Source: Verrucomicrobiota bacterium (GTDB lineage Bacteria; Verrucomicrobiota; Verrucomicrobiia; Chthoniobacterales; Terrimicrobiaceae). From it: DNA of 35,509 nucleotides. Shown here piece by piece: positions 8,031 to 15,178 of the stretch; within the stretch, counting starts at the first letter, position 1; each line of letters opens with the position of its first letter. The notes below the pieces were generated by a model. The model worked only from the letters and a program-made list of their open reading frames with translations, did not search any database and was not told the DNA's origin. Both the position numbers and the translations under genes were made by a program. Location of the stretch: contig JAPLTG010000041.1 in the NCBI GenBank assembly GCA_026398255.1, positions 1 to 35,509 of the forward strand, in the 5' to 3' direction.

Positions 8031-9128
8031 ATGGATGACTGGAAAGAATCGCGGTTGAGTCGGCGCTTGGCGCTGGATTCGGTGGTCGCCGAAAAGGTTT
8101 ACGCCATGATTGCCGAGATCGATGGCGTGAAGACCGGATGGCAACTCACCTCGCGCTTACAACCTCGAACGATTGATCGTCTGTCCCGTTCGGTCATCGT
8201 TACTTCGACCGGTGCTTCCAACCGTATCGAGGGCAACAAGCTTTCGGATGAAGAGGTGGAAGCGTTGTATCGCCAACTGCGGATCAAGAAATTCCGGACA
8301 CGCGACCAGCAAGAGGTCGCCGGTTACTTGGAGGTGCTGGAATCGATCTTTCAAAATTATCGGGAAATGAAACTCGGGGAATCCCTCGTTCTCCAGTTGC
8401 ACCGGGACATGCTTCGCCACTGCGAGAAAGATGTGCGCCACGCGGGAACCTACAAATTCGGCCCCAACCGGGTGGAGGCCAAAAATGCTGCAGGCGAAGT
8501 GGTGGGCATTGTCTTCGATCCCACGCCACCGCACCTCGTGCAAAAGGAGATGCAGGAGTTGATTGGTTGGTATGGCCAAGCCACGGGTGAGAACTTTCGG
8601 CATCCACTCATCCTCGCCGCCAATTTTCTATTTGAGTATCTGGCCATCCACCCTTTCCAGGATGGAAATGGAAGAACGAGTCGCCTTCTCACAAACCTGA
8701 TCTTGCTCCGTGGCGGCTATGAGTTCGCTGAAGTGGTCTCGCATGAAAAGCTCGTGGAAAATCGCAAAGCCGACTACTACCTCGCGCTCAATCGCACCCA
8801 GCGGACTTGGAAAAATGAGCAGGAGGACATCTCGGCTTGGCTCGTGTTTTTTCTGGAGGTCGTTCGTCAACAGTCCCGCGAGGCACTCGAAATTCTTTCA
8901 GGCGATCAGATCGAAAATTTGCTCTCAGAGAAACAAATCGTCCTTTGGCAATGGGCGAACAGCACCGGAGAATTTAGCCGCAAATCGGCCGTGGAAGCGC
9001 TCGCAATGCCTCCCCGAACGGTGGAATCAATTATCAAAAAACTTCTCGATTTGAAAAAACTCGATCGCTTGGGCGAGGGGCGCGCCACGCGATATCGCGT
9101 CTCTCCGCCGAAGTCCAAGGCGCCTTGA
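8031..9128 (+). CDS. Fic-family AMP-transferase-like protein with N-terminal inhibitory motif and C-terminal winged helix
   Basis: The product has 365 residues. Fic proteins move AMP (or related groups) from a nucleotide to a target hydroxyl. The complete active-site loop HPFQDGNGRTSR is present with catalytic His207. The N-terminal part carries Ser63-x-x-x-Glu67-Gly68, the [S/T]xxxE[G/N] inhibitory motif of class II Fic proteins, whose glutamate blocks productive ATP binding. The C-terminal 80 residues look like a winged helix (SRKSAVEALAMPPRTVESII), as in many Fic/DUF4172-type regulators. ATG at 8031 is chosen because of the GGAG at 8024-8027; a TTG at 7980 would add 17 residues. It is a stand-alone gene without a separate antitoxin, starting 70 bp after the duplicated gene remnant, and may have arrived with the cassette. 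Confidence 0.93.
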   Translation: MDDWKESRLSRRLALDSVVAEKVYAMIAEIDGVKTGWQLTSRLQPRTIDRLSRSVIVTSTGASNRIEGNKLSDEEVEALYRQLRIKKFRTRDQQEVAGYLEVLESIFQNYREMKLGESLVLQLHRDMLRHCEKDVRHAGTYKFGPNRVEAKNAAGEVVGIVFDPTPPHLVQKEMQELIGWYGQATGENFRHPLILAANFLFEYLAIHPFQDGNGRTSRLLTNLILLRGGYEFAEVVSHEKLVENRKADYYLALNRTQRTWKNEQEDISAWLVFFLEVVRQQSREALEILSGDQIENLLSEKQIVLWQWANSTGEFSRKSAVEALAMPPRTVESIIKKLLDLKKLDRLGEGRATRYRVSPPKSKAP

Positions 9129-9143
9129 GATTCCACGATTGCC

Positions 9144-9356
9144 ATGCAATACAAGCCCACGAAAAATCAAATGAACGCAGCAGGTGACTGCTCGACTGGC
9201 GCGGCGGTGCAATTGTTCAATGCAGACGAAGGGACATTTCTTGAAATCCTGCGCGACGATGCCACAGGGCATATTTCATTGGACTTTCCTCCTCTTGAAG
9301 ATGGCCTCCAGATTCCTGATATTGTTTGTCATCAAATGAACAAATGGAAACCTTGA
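9144..9356 (+). CDS. small hypothetical protein
   Basis: This open frame of 70 codons begins 15 bp after the Fic gene and ends just before the next lipoprotein start. The predicted product is acidic with no signal peptide or membrane segment and matches nothing I recognise. No good ribosome binding site is visible. The compact position between two genes on the same strand is the main support; it could equally be a spacer. Confidence 0.4.
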   Translation: MQYKPTKNQMNAAGDCSTGAAVQLFNADEGTFLEILRDDATGHISLDFPPLEDGLQIPDIVCHQMNKWKP

Positions 9357-9358
9357 GC

Positions 9359-9748
9359 ATGCGTCTTCTTCTGCGCTCCGCGAAAATCTTCAGCCTCGTC
9401 GGAGGGGCGGCTTTGGTTTGTGCCTGCACACCGCAACGCGAGTTCGTTCAGTTTGGCAACCCGGGCACTTTCCACCCTGGCCCACGGCACTCGGGGGGTG
9501 GATCCAGCGGCCATAATGATGAATACGATTCCTATGAATTGGTTGATCACGGCGGCGTGCCGAATCAAGGCATCCCGCCGATGTATTCTGGGCAGCAAGC
9601 AGGAGTTTTACAGGCAGGCCCTCAATACTACACAAGCCCTGAGCCATATTACGGCCAAGATGTCAGAAACTACACTGACGCACCCGTGATCATGCGAGAT
9701 GCGAGGTATCCAAACGCCCCGAACAGAATCATCCCAAGATCGTGGTGA
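9359..9748 (+). CDS. small lipoprotein, proline/tyrosine-rich
   Basis: The product has 129 residues from the ATG at 9359. A basic N-terminus and a hydrophobic stretch end at a possible lipobox Val20-Cys-Ala-Cys23. The mature part is low in complexity, rich in Gly, Pro, Tyr, Asn and His (for example GPQYYTSPEPYYGQD). Such sequences are typical of disordered outer-membrane-associated proteins. An in-frame ATG at 9344 is a possible alternative start. The function is unknown. It is the first of three small envelope genes in the same direction. Confidence 0.65.
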   Translation: MRLLLRSAKIFSLVGGAALVCACTPQREFVQFGNPGTFHPGPRHSGGGSSGHNDEYDSYELVDHGGVPNQGIPPMYSGQQAGVLQAGPQYYTSPEPYYGQDVRNYTDAPVIMRDARYPNAPNRIIPRSW

Positions 9749-9933
9749 GGCTTTTGGTAGAGGAGCAAATTCACTGATTTGCCGAGCGGTCGATTTTAAA
9801 GGGTGAGTGGCAAAAAGCCCACCTTAAGCGGCGAAAAATATATTTTAAAACATTGGTTTTCAACGCTTCCAATTTGACGCCGCTTCTCGCGATCCATACA
9901 TTTGCCTCGAACCTTCAACCACCAACCAACTCT

Positions 9934-10263
9934 ATGAAAAAACTCCTTATCCTCGCCACACTCACCACGGCATTCGCCGCATCCGCTTACGCCAATTCCT
10001 GGGGCTTCACCCTCGGCAACGGCTCCGGCTTTTACTACAACCAAGGCAGGCAAGCTTGCGCGCCGGTTTACTCCGTTCCCGCGTATGTGACCCCAGCCCC
10101 GGTCTACTACTCGCGCCCCACAGTTGTTTATTCCCGGCCGCAGACCGTCTACATGCAACCCTACCAGCAAATGCGCCCGACCTACTACCCACAGACCGTC
10201 ATTTACCGCTCGGAGCCAGTCGTGATCCGCGAGCACAACCACCGCTGCCGCTCGCGTTGGTAA
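9934..10263 (+). CDS. small exported tyrosine/proline-rich protein
   Basis: The product has 109 residues. ATG at 9934 was chosen because it gives a clear signal peptide (MKKLLILATLTTAFAASAYA); an in-frame start farther upstream would bury it. The mature part is built of repeated Tyr/Pro/Val motifs such as APVYYSRPTVVYSRP and ends in a basic, His/Arg-rich tail. It resembles small secreted proteins of unknown function that are common in Verrucomicrobiota and Proteobacteria. A 57-bp gap separates it from the glycine-zipper lipoprotein, whose Tyr/Arg-rich C-terminus is similar in style. Confidence 0.75.
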   Translation: MKKLLILATLTTAFAASAYANSWGFTLGNGSGFYYNQGRQACAPVYSVPAYVTPAPVYYSRPTVVYSRPQTVYMQPYQQMRPTYYPQTVIYRSEPVVIREHNHRCRSRW

Positions 10264-10320
10264 ACGATACGAAACGACAAAAACCATCTGATTAAAAAAA
10301 CAAACCCAACCATCCAAAAA

Positions 10321-10731
10321 ATGAAAACCATGGAAGCCCTTGTGAAAAAATCCCTGATCCTAACAACCATCATTGCAGCCGCCATGCTCACGGGTTGCGC
10401 CACCGGTCCTGACGCCCAAGCAGGAACGGTTGTTGGAGGAATCCTGGGAGCAGCGACCGGCGGAATCGTCGGGCACCAGAGTGGACGAGGTCTGGAAGGA
10501 GCCGCCATCGGAGGCGGTCTAGGCGCCATTGCAGGAAATATGTTCGGCAATGCCCAAGACACCCGGCGAAATAGCTATCCGCCCGCATACCGCCGCGAAC
10601 CCGACTATGTCGTCTACCCGGCCCCTCAGAGAGCCGTTGTCTACCAAGCCGAACCGCGCCATTATCATACCACCACTGTCGTCACTCGGCGCAGTTACGA
10701 GTCATGCGACGGTGGATATTGGATTGATTAA
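10321..10731 (+). CDS. glycine-zipper lipoprotein (SlyB/Rickettsia 17-kDa-antigen-like)
   Basis: The product has 136 residues. The signal sequence ends in the lipobox Leu-Thr-Gly-Cys26. Residues about 36-80 form a glycine-zipper two-helix hairpin (GTVVGGILGAATGGIVG, then GAAIGGGLGAIAGNMFG), the hallmark of the 2TM glycine-zipper family that inserts in the outer membrane. The C-terminal third is Tyr/Arg/Pro-rich and disordered. Members of this family are often induced by envelope stress. A hairpin followed by a short T run lies 53 bp downstream. Confidence 0.85.
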   Translation: MKTMEALVKKSLILTTIIAAAMLTGCATGPDAQAGTVVGGILGAATGGIVGHQSGRGLEGAAIGGGLGAIAGNMFGNAQDTRRNSYPPAYRREPDYVVYPAPQRAVVYQAEPRHYHTTTVVTRRSYESCDGGYWID

Positions 10732-10783
10732 CAACACTCACCGAACTCCAGCATTCCATGTTCACCCATCCCACCCATCTCAG

Positions 10784-10809
10784 TTTTGGCGTTCGCCAAA
10801 AGGCTTTTT
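10784..10809 (+). terminator. probable intrinsic terminator after the glycine-zipper gene
   Basis: The arms TTTTGGC and GCCAAAA enclose a GTTC loop (10784-10801), followed by AGGC and five T residues. The stem is short but perfect, and it sits at the expected place downstream of three small envelope genes. Confidence 0.6.
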
Positions 10810-11240
10810 ACAAATCAAAGGGGTCGGGCTTTAATTATTGACATTTGGTTGTCTGGAGACGAGGGAATAAATCATGCGGATGGTATGGGAGCGCCAAGGT
10901 CGTATTTGGCTCCTTTAAAATTTTCTGCTTTCGGCAAAATGAAAACAAAGGGTTCTTTGAATTGATGGGGCGGGTTGCGCCTGCGGAAGTGGGACGGCAT
11001 GGAGGCCATCCCTCCAAAGAATCCAGCTATCGTTGAGGGCATTTTTTGCCAATTGCAGTCCATCCTTCGACTCTGTGTCTTAGCGTGCTCCGTGAGAGGA
11101 CTTGCTGGGGCTTTTGACGGCGCGTGCCGCGCCTGAATCTTGGACAGTCGAGGGCACGGGGGGGCAAGCTGCATTTTCTTTCAAATTTTGAAAAAAACAT
11201 TGACGACAAGTTTATTGTGGATAAAATTTAAGGTTATTAA

Positions 11241-11320
11241 ACCACGAATTACACAAGTTTTCACGAATAGGCATCGGCTTCGCCGGAGAATTTCTTTGTC
11301 GGCTTTATTCGTGTTTATTT
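11241..11320. repeat. dispersed-type element with CACGAAT heptamers in opposite orientation
   Basis: The left part has CACGAATTACAC followed by TCACGAATA (11261-11269); the right part has TTTATTCGTG (11304-11313) followed by TTTATTTGCG. A small CGGC/GCCG hairpin lies between them. Sequences of this kind are often seen scattered in intergenic DNA of environmental bacteria; that statement is from memory and was not checked. Confidence 0.4.
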
Positions 11321-11510
11321 GCGAAATGACTCAGTCGCTCCCGATCTTTCGCCCTTCGGGCCAACAATAGGTTGCTCCACCTCATGCTCGCCCAGGCATT
11401 CGGTTGTGGTTCAAATGTGCAGCGCTTGGCCAGAGTCGAGAGCCGAGGAGGACCTCAGCGTTCCCGGGGAAGGAAAATCCCGGCAGTCACAGTGAGCCGC
11501 GGTGTCAGCG

Positions 11511-11553
11511 GTCACTTCAAAATGCACCATCTGTGGTCACTTCAAAGTGCAAC
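11511..11553. repeat. two direct repeats of GTCACTTCAAARTGCAMC, 25-bp period
   Basis: The copies lie at 11511-11528 and 11536-11553 and differ at two or three positions. Closely spaced repeated terminal boxes are typical of IS21-family insertion sequence ends. No transposase gene is present, so this would be a solo or decayed end. Confidence 0.5.
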
Positions 11554-11731
11554 GCTTTTAACGGGTGGATTTTTAGGTTTTTTGGGGTTGTTTTGGCAAG
11601 GGGTTTTTCTGTTCCCCTGAGAGGAGGGGTGCGGGGAACCGTGGTTCCCTGCTTGCGGTAAAACTCGGCCTTCAGGCCGGACTTTTTGGAGGGTTTTGAG
11701 GGGTTGTTGCGTTGGCGGCGAGGTGGTGTGT

Positions 11732-11796
11732 CCAGCGACAATTAAAAATGGTTTCCAGCAACAATTAGAAATGACCCCCGGCGACAATTACAAAAC
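11732..11796. repeat. three direct repeats of CCRGCRACAATTANAAAAYG type, 23-bp period
   Basis: Copies begin at 11732, 11755 and 11778. The core RACAATTA is the same in all three. Like the pair at 11511-11553 this looks like the multi-box terminus of an IS21-type element, with no transposase in the 180 bp between the two sets. Binding sites for a DNA-binding protein are an alternative. Confidence 0.5.
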
Positions 11797-11819
11797 ACGA
11801 TCCATTTCGGGGTAAGAAA

Positions 11820-11894
11820 TCGCTGATTTTCGCGTAGGGAATCCCGTAGGGTGGCCGTAGCCGACCGGAGGGTGACCGGAGCGAAAATCAGCGA
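11820..11894. repeat. perfect 14-bp inverted repeat with structured 47-bp spacer
   Basis: Left arm TCGCTGATTTTCGC (11820-11833), right arm GCGAAAATCAGCGA (11881-11894). The spacer contains GGGAATCCC, two GTAGGG words and a repeated GACCGGA. Transcribed, it would fold into a long stem with internal hairpins. It may be a non-autonomous element end or a structured RNA; no neighbouring gene explains it. Confidence 0.7.
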
Positions 11895-12132
11895 CGGCGG
11901 CAGGCCTCCCCCGTGTTTCCCGACCGCAGCCATGCGTGCAAAACAAAAGGCATCTCCGCCAGCACTGCCAAAATCCGATGATGACTTTTGCGACCCGATC
12001 GCCTCGGATTATATCCCTTCGCAGTCCCCTCCTGCCTTCCCGCGCGAAACGACTTTCTTTAAGCGCCGTTTTCAGGTTGAACCGGCCGAGCAAAGAAACC
12101 TGCAAGCAATCTGGATCGATTTTGCTTTGGTA

Positions 12133-13023
12133 TTAGCAATGCTTTGCTGGACTGACGGAAATAGGAACAGCGCCTGATTGAGCACAAACAGCGGATGCCG
12201 TCTCACAGGCTTTTTGGAGAACATGATCCAGACTTTCCTTCCGGAGAAAACCGATGATAAATGCTGCTGTGAAAGAATCTCCGGCTCCGACCGTGTCTTT
12301 CACTATGGTCGGAATGCCCGGTTGGCTGATGACCTGCGTGGACGAGACGAGCAACGCCCCTTCCGCGCCACGGGTCATAACCACAATTTCCAATTCAAAT
12401 TTAACAAGCAGACCACGCAAAGTGTCTTCTGGATTTTCTTTAAGGGCGATACCACAAGCGGTAGCTACTTCGGGAAGTTCATCATCACTGAGCTTGAGAA
12501 TCGAAGCGCGGGCGATAGATTCAGCTATCAATATTTTATCGTAAAATGGCTTGCGCAAATTTACATCCAACACACGCGCGATGCCGCGGGCTTTGGCCAC
12601 CTCGAGTCCTCGCAGGATCGTTGCCTTGGATACTTCTCCGCGCTGGCTGAGGCTGCCGAAATAAACGGCATCCACCTCCCCGATGCGCGCCGCAACCGCA
12701 TCCGTCCAAGCTATCATATCCCACGCAGCATTCGCATGGATTTCAAAGCTGGGCTTGCCGACGGCATCCAATTTTACACCGACACTTCCTGTTCGAACTC
12801 CGCTGAGGCGTTGCACAAGAGTGGTATCGATGCCAAAGCTCTCAAGGATCGATAGAGCCTCGTCGCCGCGTGCGTCTTGGCCCACCGCGCTGAGAAGAGT
12901 CAGGTGCGCCCCTTGCAGGGCTGCATGACAGGCGAAGTTGGCGGAGGCACCGCCAAACCGGGCACCCTCGGGAAATAAATCCCACAAGACTTCACCACAG
13001 GAAAGAATCTTGGGTTGTCTCAT
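12133..13023 (-). CDS. PfkB-family sugar kinase, probably fructokinase
   Basis: The product has 296 residues, normal for ribokinase/PfkB enzymes, which phosphorylate sugars with ATP in the cytoplasm. The N-terminal signature FGGASANFACHAA and the C-terminal DTVGAGDSFTAAF motif, with the catalytic Asp in GAGD, are both intact. The opening GEVLWDLFPEG is typical of the fructokinase branch. The gene starts 3 bp after the stop of the sugar transporter and is clearly cotranscribed with it, which fits uptake followed by phosphorylation of a hexose. Substrate specificity (fructose rather than another sugar) is inferred. Confidence 0.9.
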   Translation of the reverse strand: MRQPKILSCGEVLWDLFPEGARFGGASANFACHAALQGAHLTLLSAVGQDARGDEALSILESFGIDTTLVQRLSGVRTGSVGVKLDAVGKPSFEIHANAAWDMIAWTDAVAARIGEVDAVYFGSLSQRGEVSKATILRGLEVAKARGIARVLDVNLRKPFYDKILIAESIARASILKLSDDELPEVATACGIALKENPEDTLRGLLVKFELEIVVMTRGAEGALLVSSTQVISQPGIPTIVKDTVGAGDSFTAAFIIGFLRKESLDHVLQKACETASAVCAQSGAVPISVSPAKHC

Positions 13024-13026
13024 AAA

Positions 13027-14352
13027 TCAGGAGATTTTGAGGTCTTTTTGGATTTCCTCCAGTGTGCGGCCCTTGGTTTCTGGAACCATCACTTTCACCC
13101 ACACGAGTTGCAGGACCATCATGAAACAGAAAAACAAGAAGACCGAACCGGCGGGGAAGGCCGTAACCATGAGCGGGAAAAATGTCGTGAGCAAGGCGGC
13201 GAAGACCCAGTGTGTGGAACTGCCCAGCGACTGCCCCATTGCGCGGAACTTGTCAGGGAAGATTTCCGAGATAAGCACCCAGATCACAGCCCCTTGGCCA
13301 ATAGCGTGGGCAGCAATGAACGCAAAAATACAAGCCGGGACAATCGCAAAGTGTTCGGTAAAAAATGCCCAGGAGCAAAGTCCCAGCGAGGCGATGTAGC
13401 CAAAAGAACCAATATAGAGTAGCGTGCGGCGACCCAGACGGTCGATAAGCCACAAACCAACAAAGGTGAAGACGAGGTTTGTCACACCGATCCCTATCGA
13501 TTGGAGAAGCGCTGCCTTTTGACCAAGACCCGTCAACTCAAATATACGCGGTGCAAAATAGAGAATCGCATTGATACCAGAAAGTTGGTTGAAAAATGCC
13601 ACCAAGACAGCAATGAGGATCGGAGTTTTCATACCCATGCGCCAGAAACCTTTTGCTGAACCCGCTTCTTCGCTGGCCGCAGTCATCGCATCCGCGCTGG
13701 CCTCCAATTCCGACTGCGAGGCATTGGGAGTAATCAATTTGAGCACAGCAATCCCGGCGGCGCGGTCCCCTTTGCGCGAGAGGAGCCAGCGTGGGCTTTC
13801 CGGAATAATCAAGCACGCCAGCGTGTAAACCACCGATGGCAAAGCCATCACGCCCAGCATCCATCGCCAGGAATTTTCGCCAAGGTTGGAGAGTAAATAG
13901 TTTGATCCAAAGGCCACGAGAATGCCGAAGACGATGTTGAATTGGAACATGCCAGCCAAGCGACCACGGCTTTCCGGCGGCGAGATTTCCGAGATGTAAA
14001 GAGGTGCTGCTACAGTCGAGATACCGATCGCAACACCGCCAATAAAACGGGCTGCCATGAAGCCATAGACTTCCGTAGCCAACGCTGACCACAAGGATCC
14101 GACAAGAAACAAAATGCCGATACTCAGCAAAGTTTTTTTGCGTCCAAAGTTGTCCGTGGGCCAACTGCCAATGAGGGAGCCAAGCACCGTGCCCCACAAG
14201 GCCGCGCCCATGGCCCAACCATGAATCGAAGGACTCAAATTCCAGAGGGTCTGAATCGTCTTCTCGGCACCGGATATGACAACGGTGTCAAAACCAAACA
14301 AAAAACCCGCAAGCGCGGATACTACAGACCAAAGGAAGAGGCGTGAGTTCAT
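13027..14352 (-). CDS. MFS sugar-proton symporter (sugar porter family)
   Basis: The product has 441 residues with about twelve hydrophobic segments. Sugar-porter signatures are present: FGFDTVVISGAE in the first helix, a D-x(n)-GRKK-type loop (DNFGRKKTL), PESPRWLLSRKG before the central loop, DRLGRRTLL in the second half, and the terminal PETKGRTLEEIQ. This is the family of GalP, XylE and AraE. It lies directly upstream of a fructokinase-like gene, so a hexose is the likely cargo. A sigma-70-like promoter precedes it on the minus strand. It diverges from the hip operon, 279 bp away. Confidence 0.92.
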   Translation of the reverse strand: MNSRLFLWSVVSALAGFLFGFDTVVISGAEKTIQTLWNLSPSIHGWAMGAALWGTVLGSLIGSWPTDNFGRKKTLLSIGILFLVGSLWSALATEVYGFMAARFIGGVAIGISTVAAPLYISEISPPESRGRLAGMFQFNIVFGILVAFGSNYLLSNLGENSWRWMLGVMALPSVVYTLACLIIPESPRWLLSRKGDRAAGIAVLKLITPNASQSELEASADAMTAASEEAGSAKGFWRMGMKTPILIAVLVAFFNQLSGINAILYFAPRIFELTGLGQKAALLQSIGIGVTNLVFTFVGLWLIDRLGRRTLLYIGSFGYIASLGLCSWAFFTEHFAIVPACIFAFIAAHAIGQGAVIWVLISEIFPDKFRAMGQSLGSSTHWVFAALLTTFFPLMVTAFPAGSVFLFFCFMMVLQLVWVKVMVPETKGRTLEEIQKDLKIS

Positions 14353-14374
14353 ATTTCTTTAGTAAGAAAGTAAA

Positions 14375-14402
14375 GATTTACAAAACTGGAATGGCGTGTC
14401 AA
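14375..14402 (-). promoter_or_regulatory. sigma-70-like promoter of the sugar operon
   Basis: Read on the minus strand, a consensus TTGACA (14402-14397) is followed after 16 bp by TAAATC (14380-14375), about 22 bp before the transporter ATG. The -35 box is perfect and the -10 box moderate. No sugar-regulator operator could be identified. Confidence 0.5.
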
Positions 14403-14530
14403 CCGGCTTTTTTAAAGGGTGCATCGCGTCCCGCTGCGAATGCCGACGAAAACTTGCCATCAAAAATGAAAATCTGAAAAAAGACGTCAGTCCCACACAT
14501 TCACATATTTTCGGAAAATTGCCCCTTTGT

Positions 14531-14627
14531 ATACCCGATCGGATTTATTATTGCAAAAATAAAATTTGCAGAACCCTTTCGGGTATAGTAAAAGGCATTT
14601 GTGTTAAAAATATACTCGATCGGGTAT
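14531..14627 (+). promoter_or_regulatory. three operators with a 40/41-bp repeat, probable HipB sites
   Basis: Three related palindromes of the form ATACYCGATCGGGTAT lie at 14531-14546, 14571-14586 and 14612-14627. The third, nearly perfect one ends 4 bp before the hipB-like start codon. The first has two mismatches to the consensus and the middle one four. Centre-to-centre distances of 40 and 41 bp put all three on about the same face of the helix. TATAGT (14584-14589) and TATACT (14611-14616), both possible -10 boxes, overlap the second and third sites, so occupancy should block transcription. E. coli HipB binds TATCC-N8-GGATA sites of similar design. Confidence 0.8.
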
Positions 14628-14631
14628 TCTA

Positions 14632-14856
14632 ATGAATGATCCATTGATCCAATTTGTGAAGGCCAAGCGCCAAGCGGCAAGACTGACCCAGCATGATCTT
14701 GCGGATCGGGCCGGAGTGGGGCTGCGGTTTATCCGCGATCTGGAGCAGGGCAAGGCATCACTGCGGTTGGACAAGGTCAACCAGGTTCTGGGTCTCTTTG
14801 GCCATCGAATGGCTCCGGCACCTTTCCGAGAGGCGGTGGACGATGAGAAAAGCTGA
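14632..14856 (+). CDS. hipB: HipB-like antitoxin/repressor (XRE helix-turn-helix)
   Basis: The product has 74 residues. It contains one Cro/C1-type helix-turn-helix (RLTQHDLADRAGVGLRFIRDLEQGKASLRLDKVNQVLGLFG), the canonical HipB pattern. In Hip systems this protein binds the promoter and the kinase complex. It is short and lacks a long C-terminal extension. It overlaps the next gene by 14 bp, which ensures coupling. Three operators stand immediately upstream, consistent with autoregulation. Confidence 0.9.
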   Translation: MNDPLIQFVKAKRQAARLTQHDLADRAGVGLRFIRDLEQGKASLRLDKVNQVLGLFGHRMAPAPFREAVDDEKS

Positions 14857-15178
14857 AATCCTTCTCCACGACAAGCCGGTGGGGTTGCTCGAGGAGCTTG
14901 ATCACGGGTATCGTTTCACCTACTCGGCGGCTTATCTCAATGACCCGGGGGCCGTTTCCGCGAGCCTCACGCTTCCCTTGAGGGCCGAGCCTTTCGAGGA
15001 CAAGCGGCTTTTTCCCTTTTTTGACGGACTTATTCCCGAGGGATGGTTGCTGGAGATTGCCGAAAAAACATGGAAGATCGACTCTCGTGACCGCATGGGC
15101 CTTTTGCTGGCCTGCTGTCGGGATTGTATCGGTGCTGCTGGAGTGGTGCCGATTGAGGAGGAGGCAGCACATGAATAA
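14843..15178 (+). CDS. hipS: HipS-like protein (separate HipA N-terminal domain)
   Basis: The product has 111 residues and corresponds to the N-terminal subdomain (couple_hipA) that in E. coli HipA is fused to the kinase. Visible features are EILLHDKPVGLL, the YLNDPGAVSASLTLPL stretch and FFDGLIPEGWLL with Trp68. In the tripartite HipBST system of E. coli O127, HipS is the antitoxin that blocks the kinase, and a Trp of its core region is reported to matter; Trp68 is the likely counterpart (inference). It overlaps hipB by 14 bp and hipT by 8 bp (ATGAATAA), so all three are coupled. The start at 14843 is set by homology and overlap. Confidence 0.9.
   Translation: MRKAEILLHDKPVGLLEELDHGYRFTYSAAYLNDPGAVSASLTLPLRAEPFEDKRLFPFFDGLIPEGWLLEIAEKTWKIDSRDRMGLLLACCRDCIGAAGVVPIEEEAAHE

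Larger units (their letters stand above)
10810..12132. other. 1.3-kb region without a supported gene, containing repeat elements
   Basis: No frame here has a believable start, family motif or codon pattern. The stretch holds an inverted CACGAAT-type element (11241-11320), two direct repeats (11511-11553), three direct repeats with a 23-bp period (11732-11796) and a long inverted repeat (11820-11894), listed separately. A short symmetric stem CGGCCT/AGGCCG lies near 11670. It looks like a graveyard of mobile-element ends and gene remnants between the small envelope genes and the sugar operon. Confidence 0.6.

Noticed and set aside
11372-11661. Short open frames in the 1.4-kb gene-free region
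   Set aside because: They overlap repeat elements in several frames and lack any start signal or protein-like composition.
11932-12177. Possible 81-codon gene before the sugar kinase end
   Set aside because: It overlaps the kinase 3' end in the antisense direction, has no recognised motif and no ribosome binding site.
14396-14632. 78-codon frame across the hip promoter region
   Set aside because: It runs through the three operators and the promoter, has an unusual composition and no ribosome binding site.
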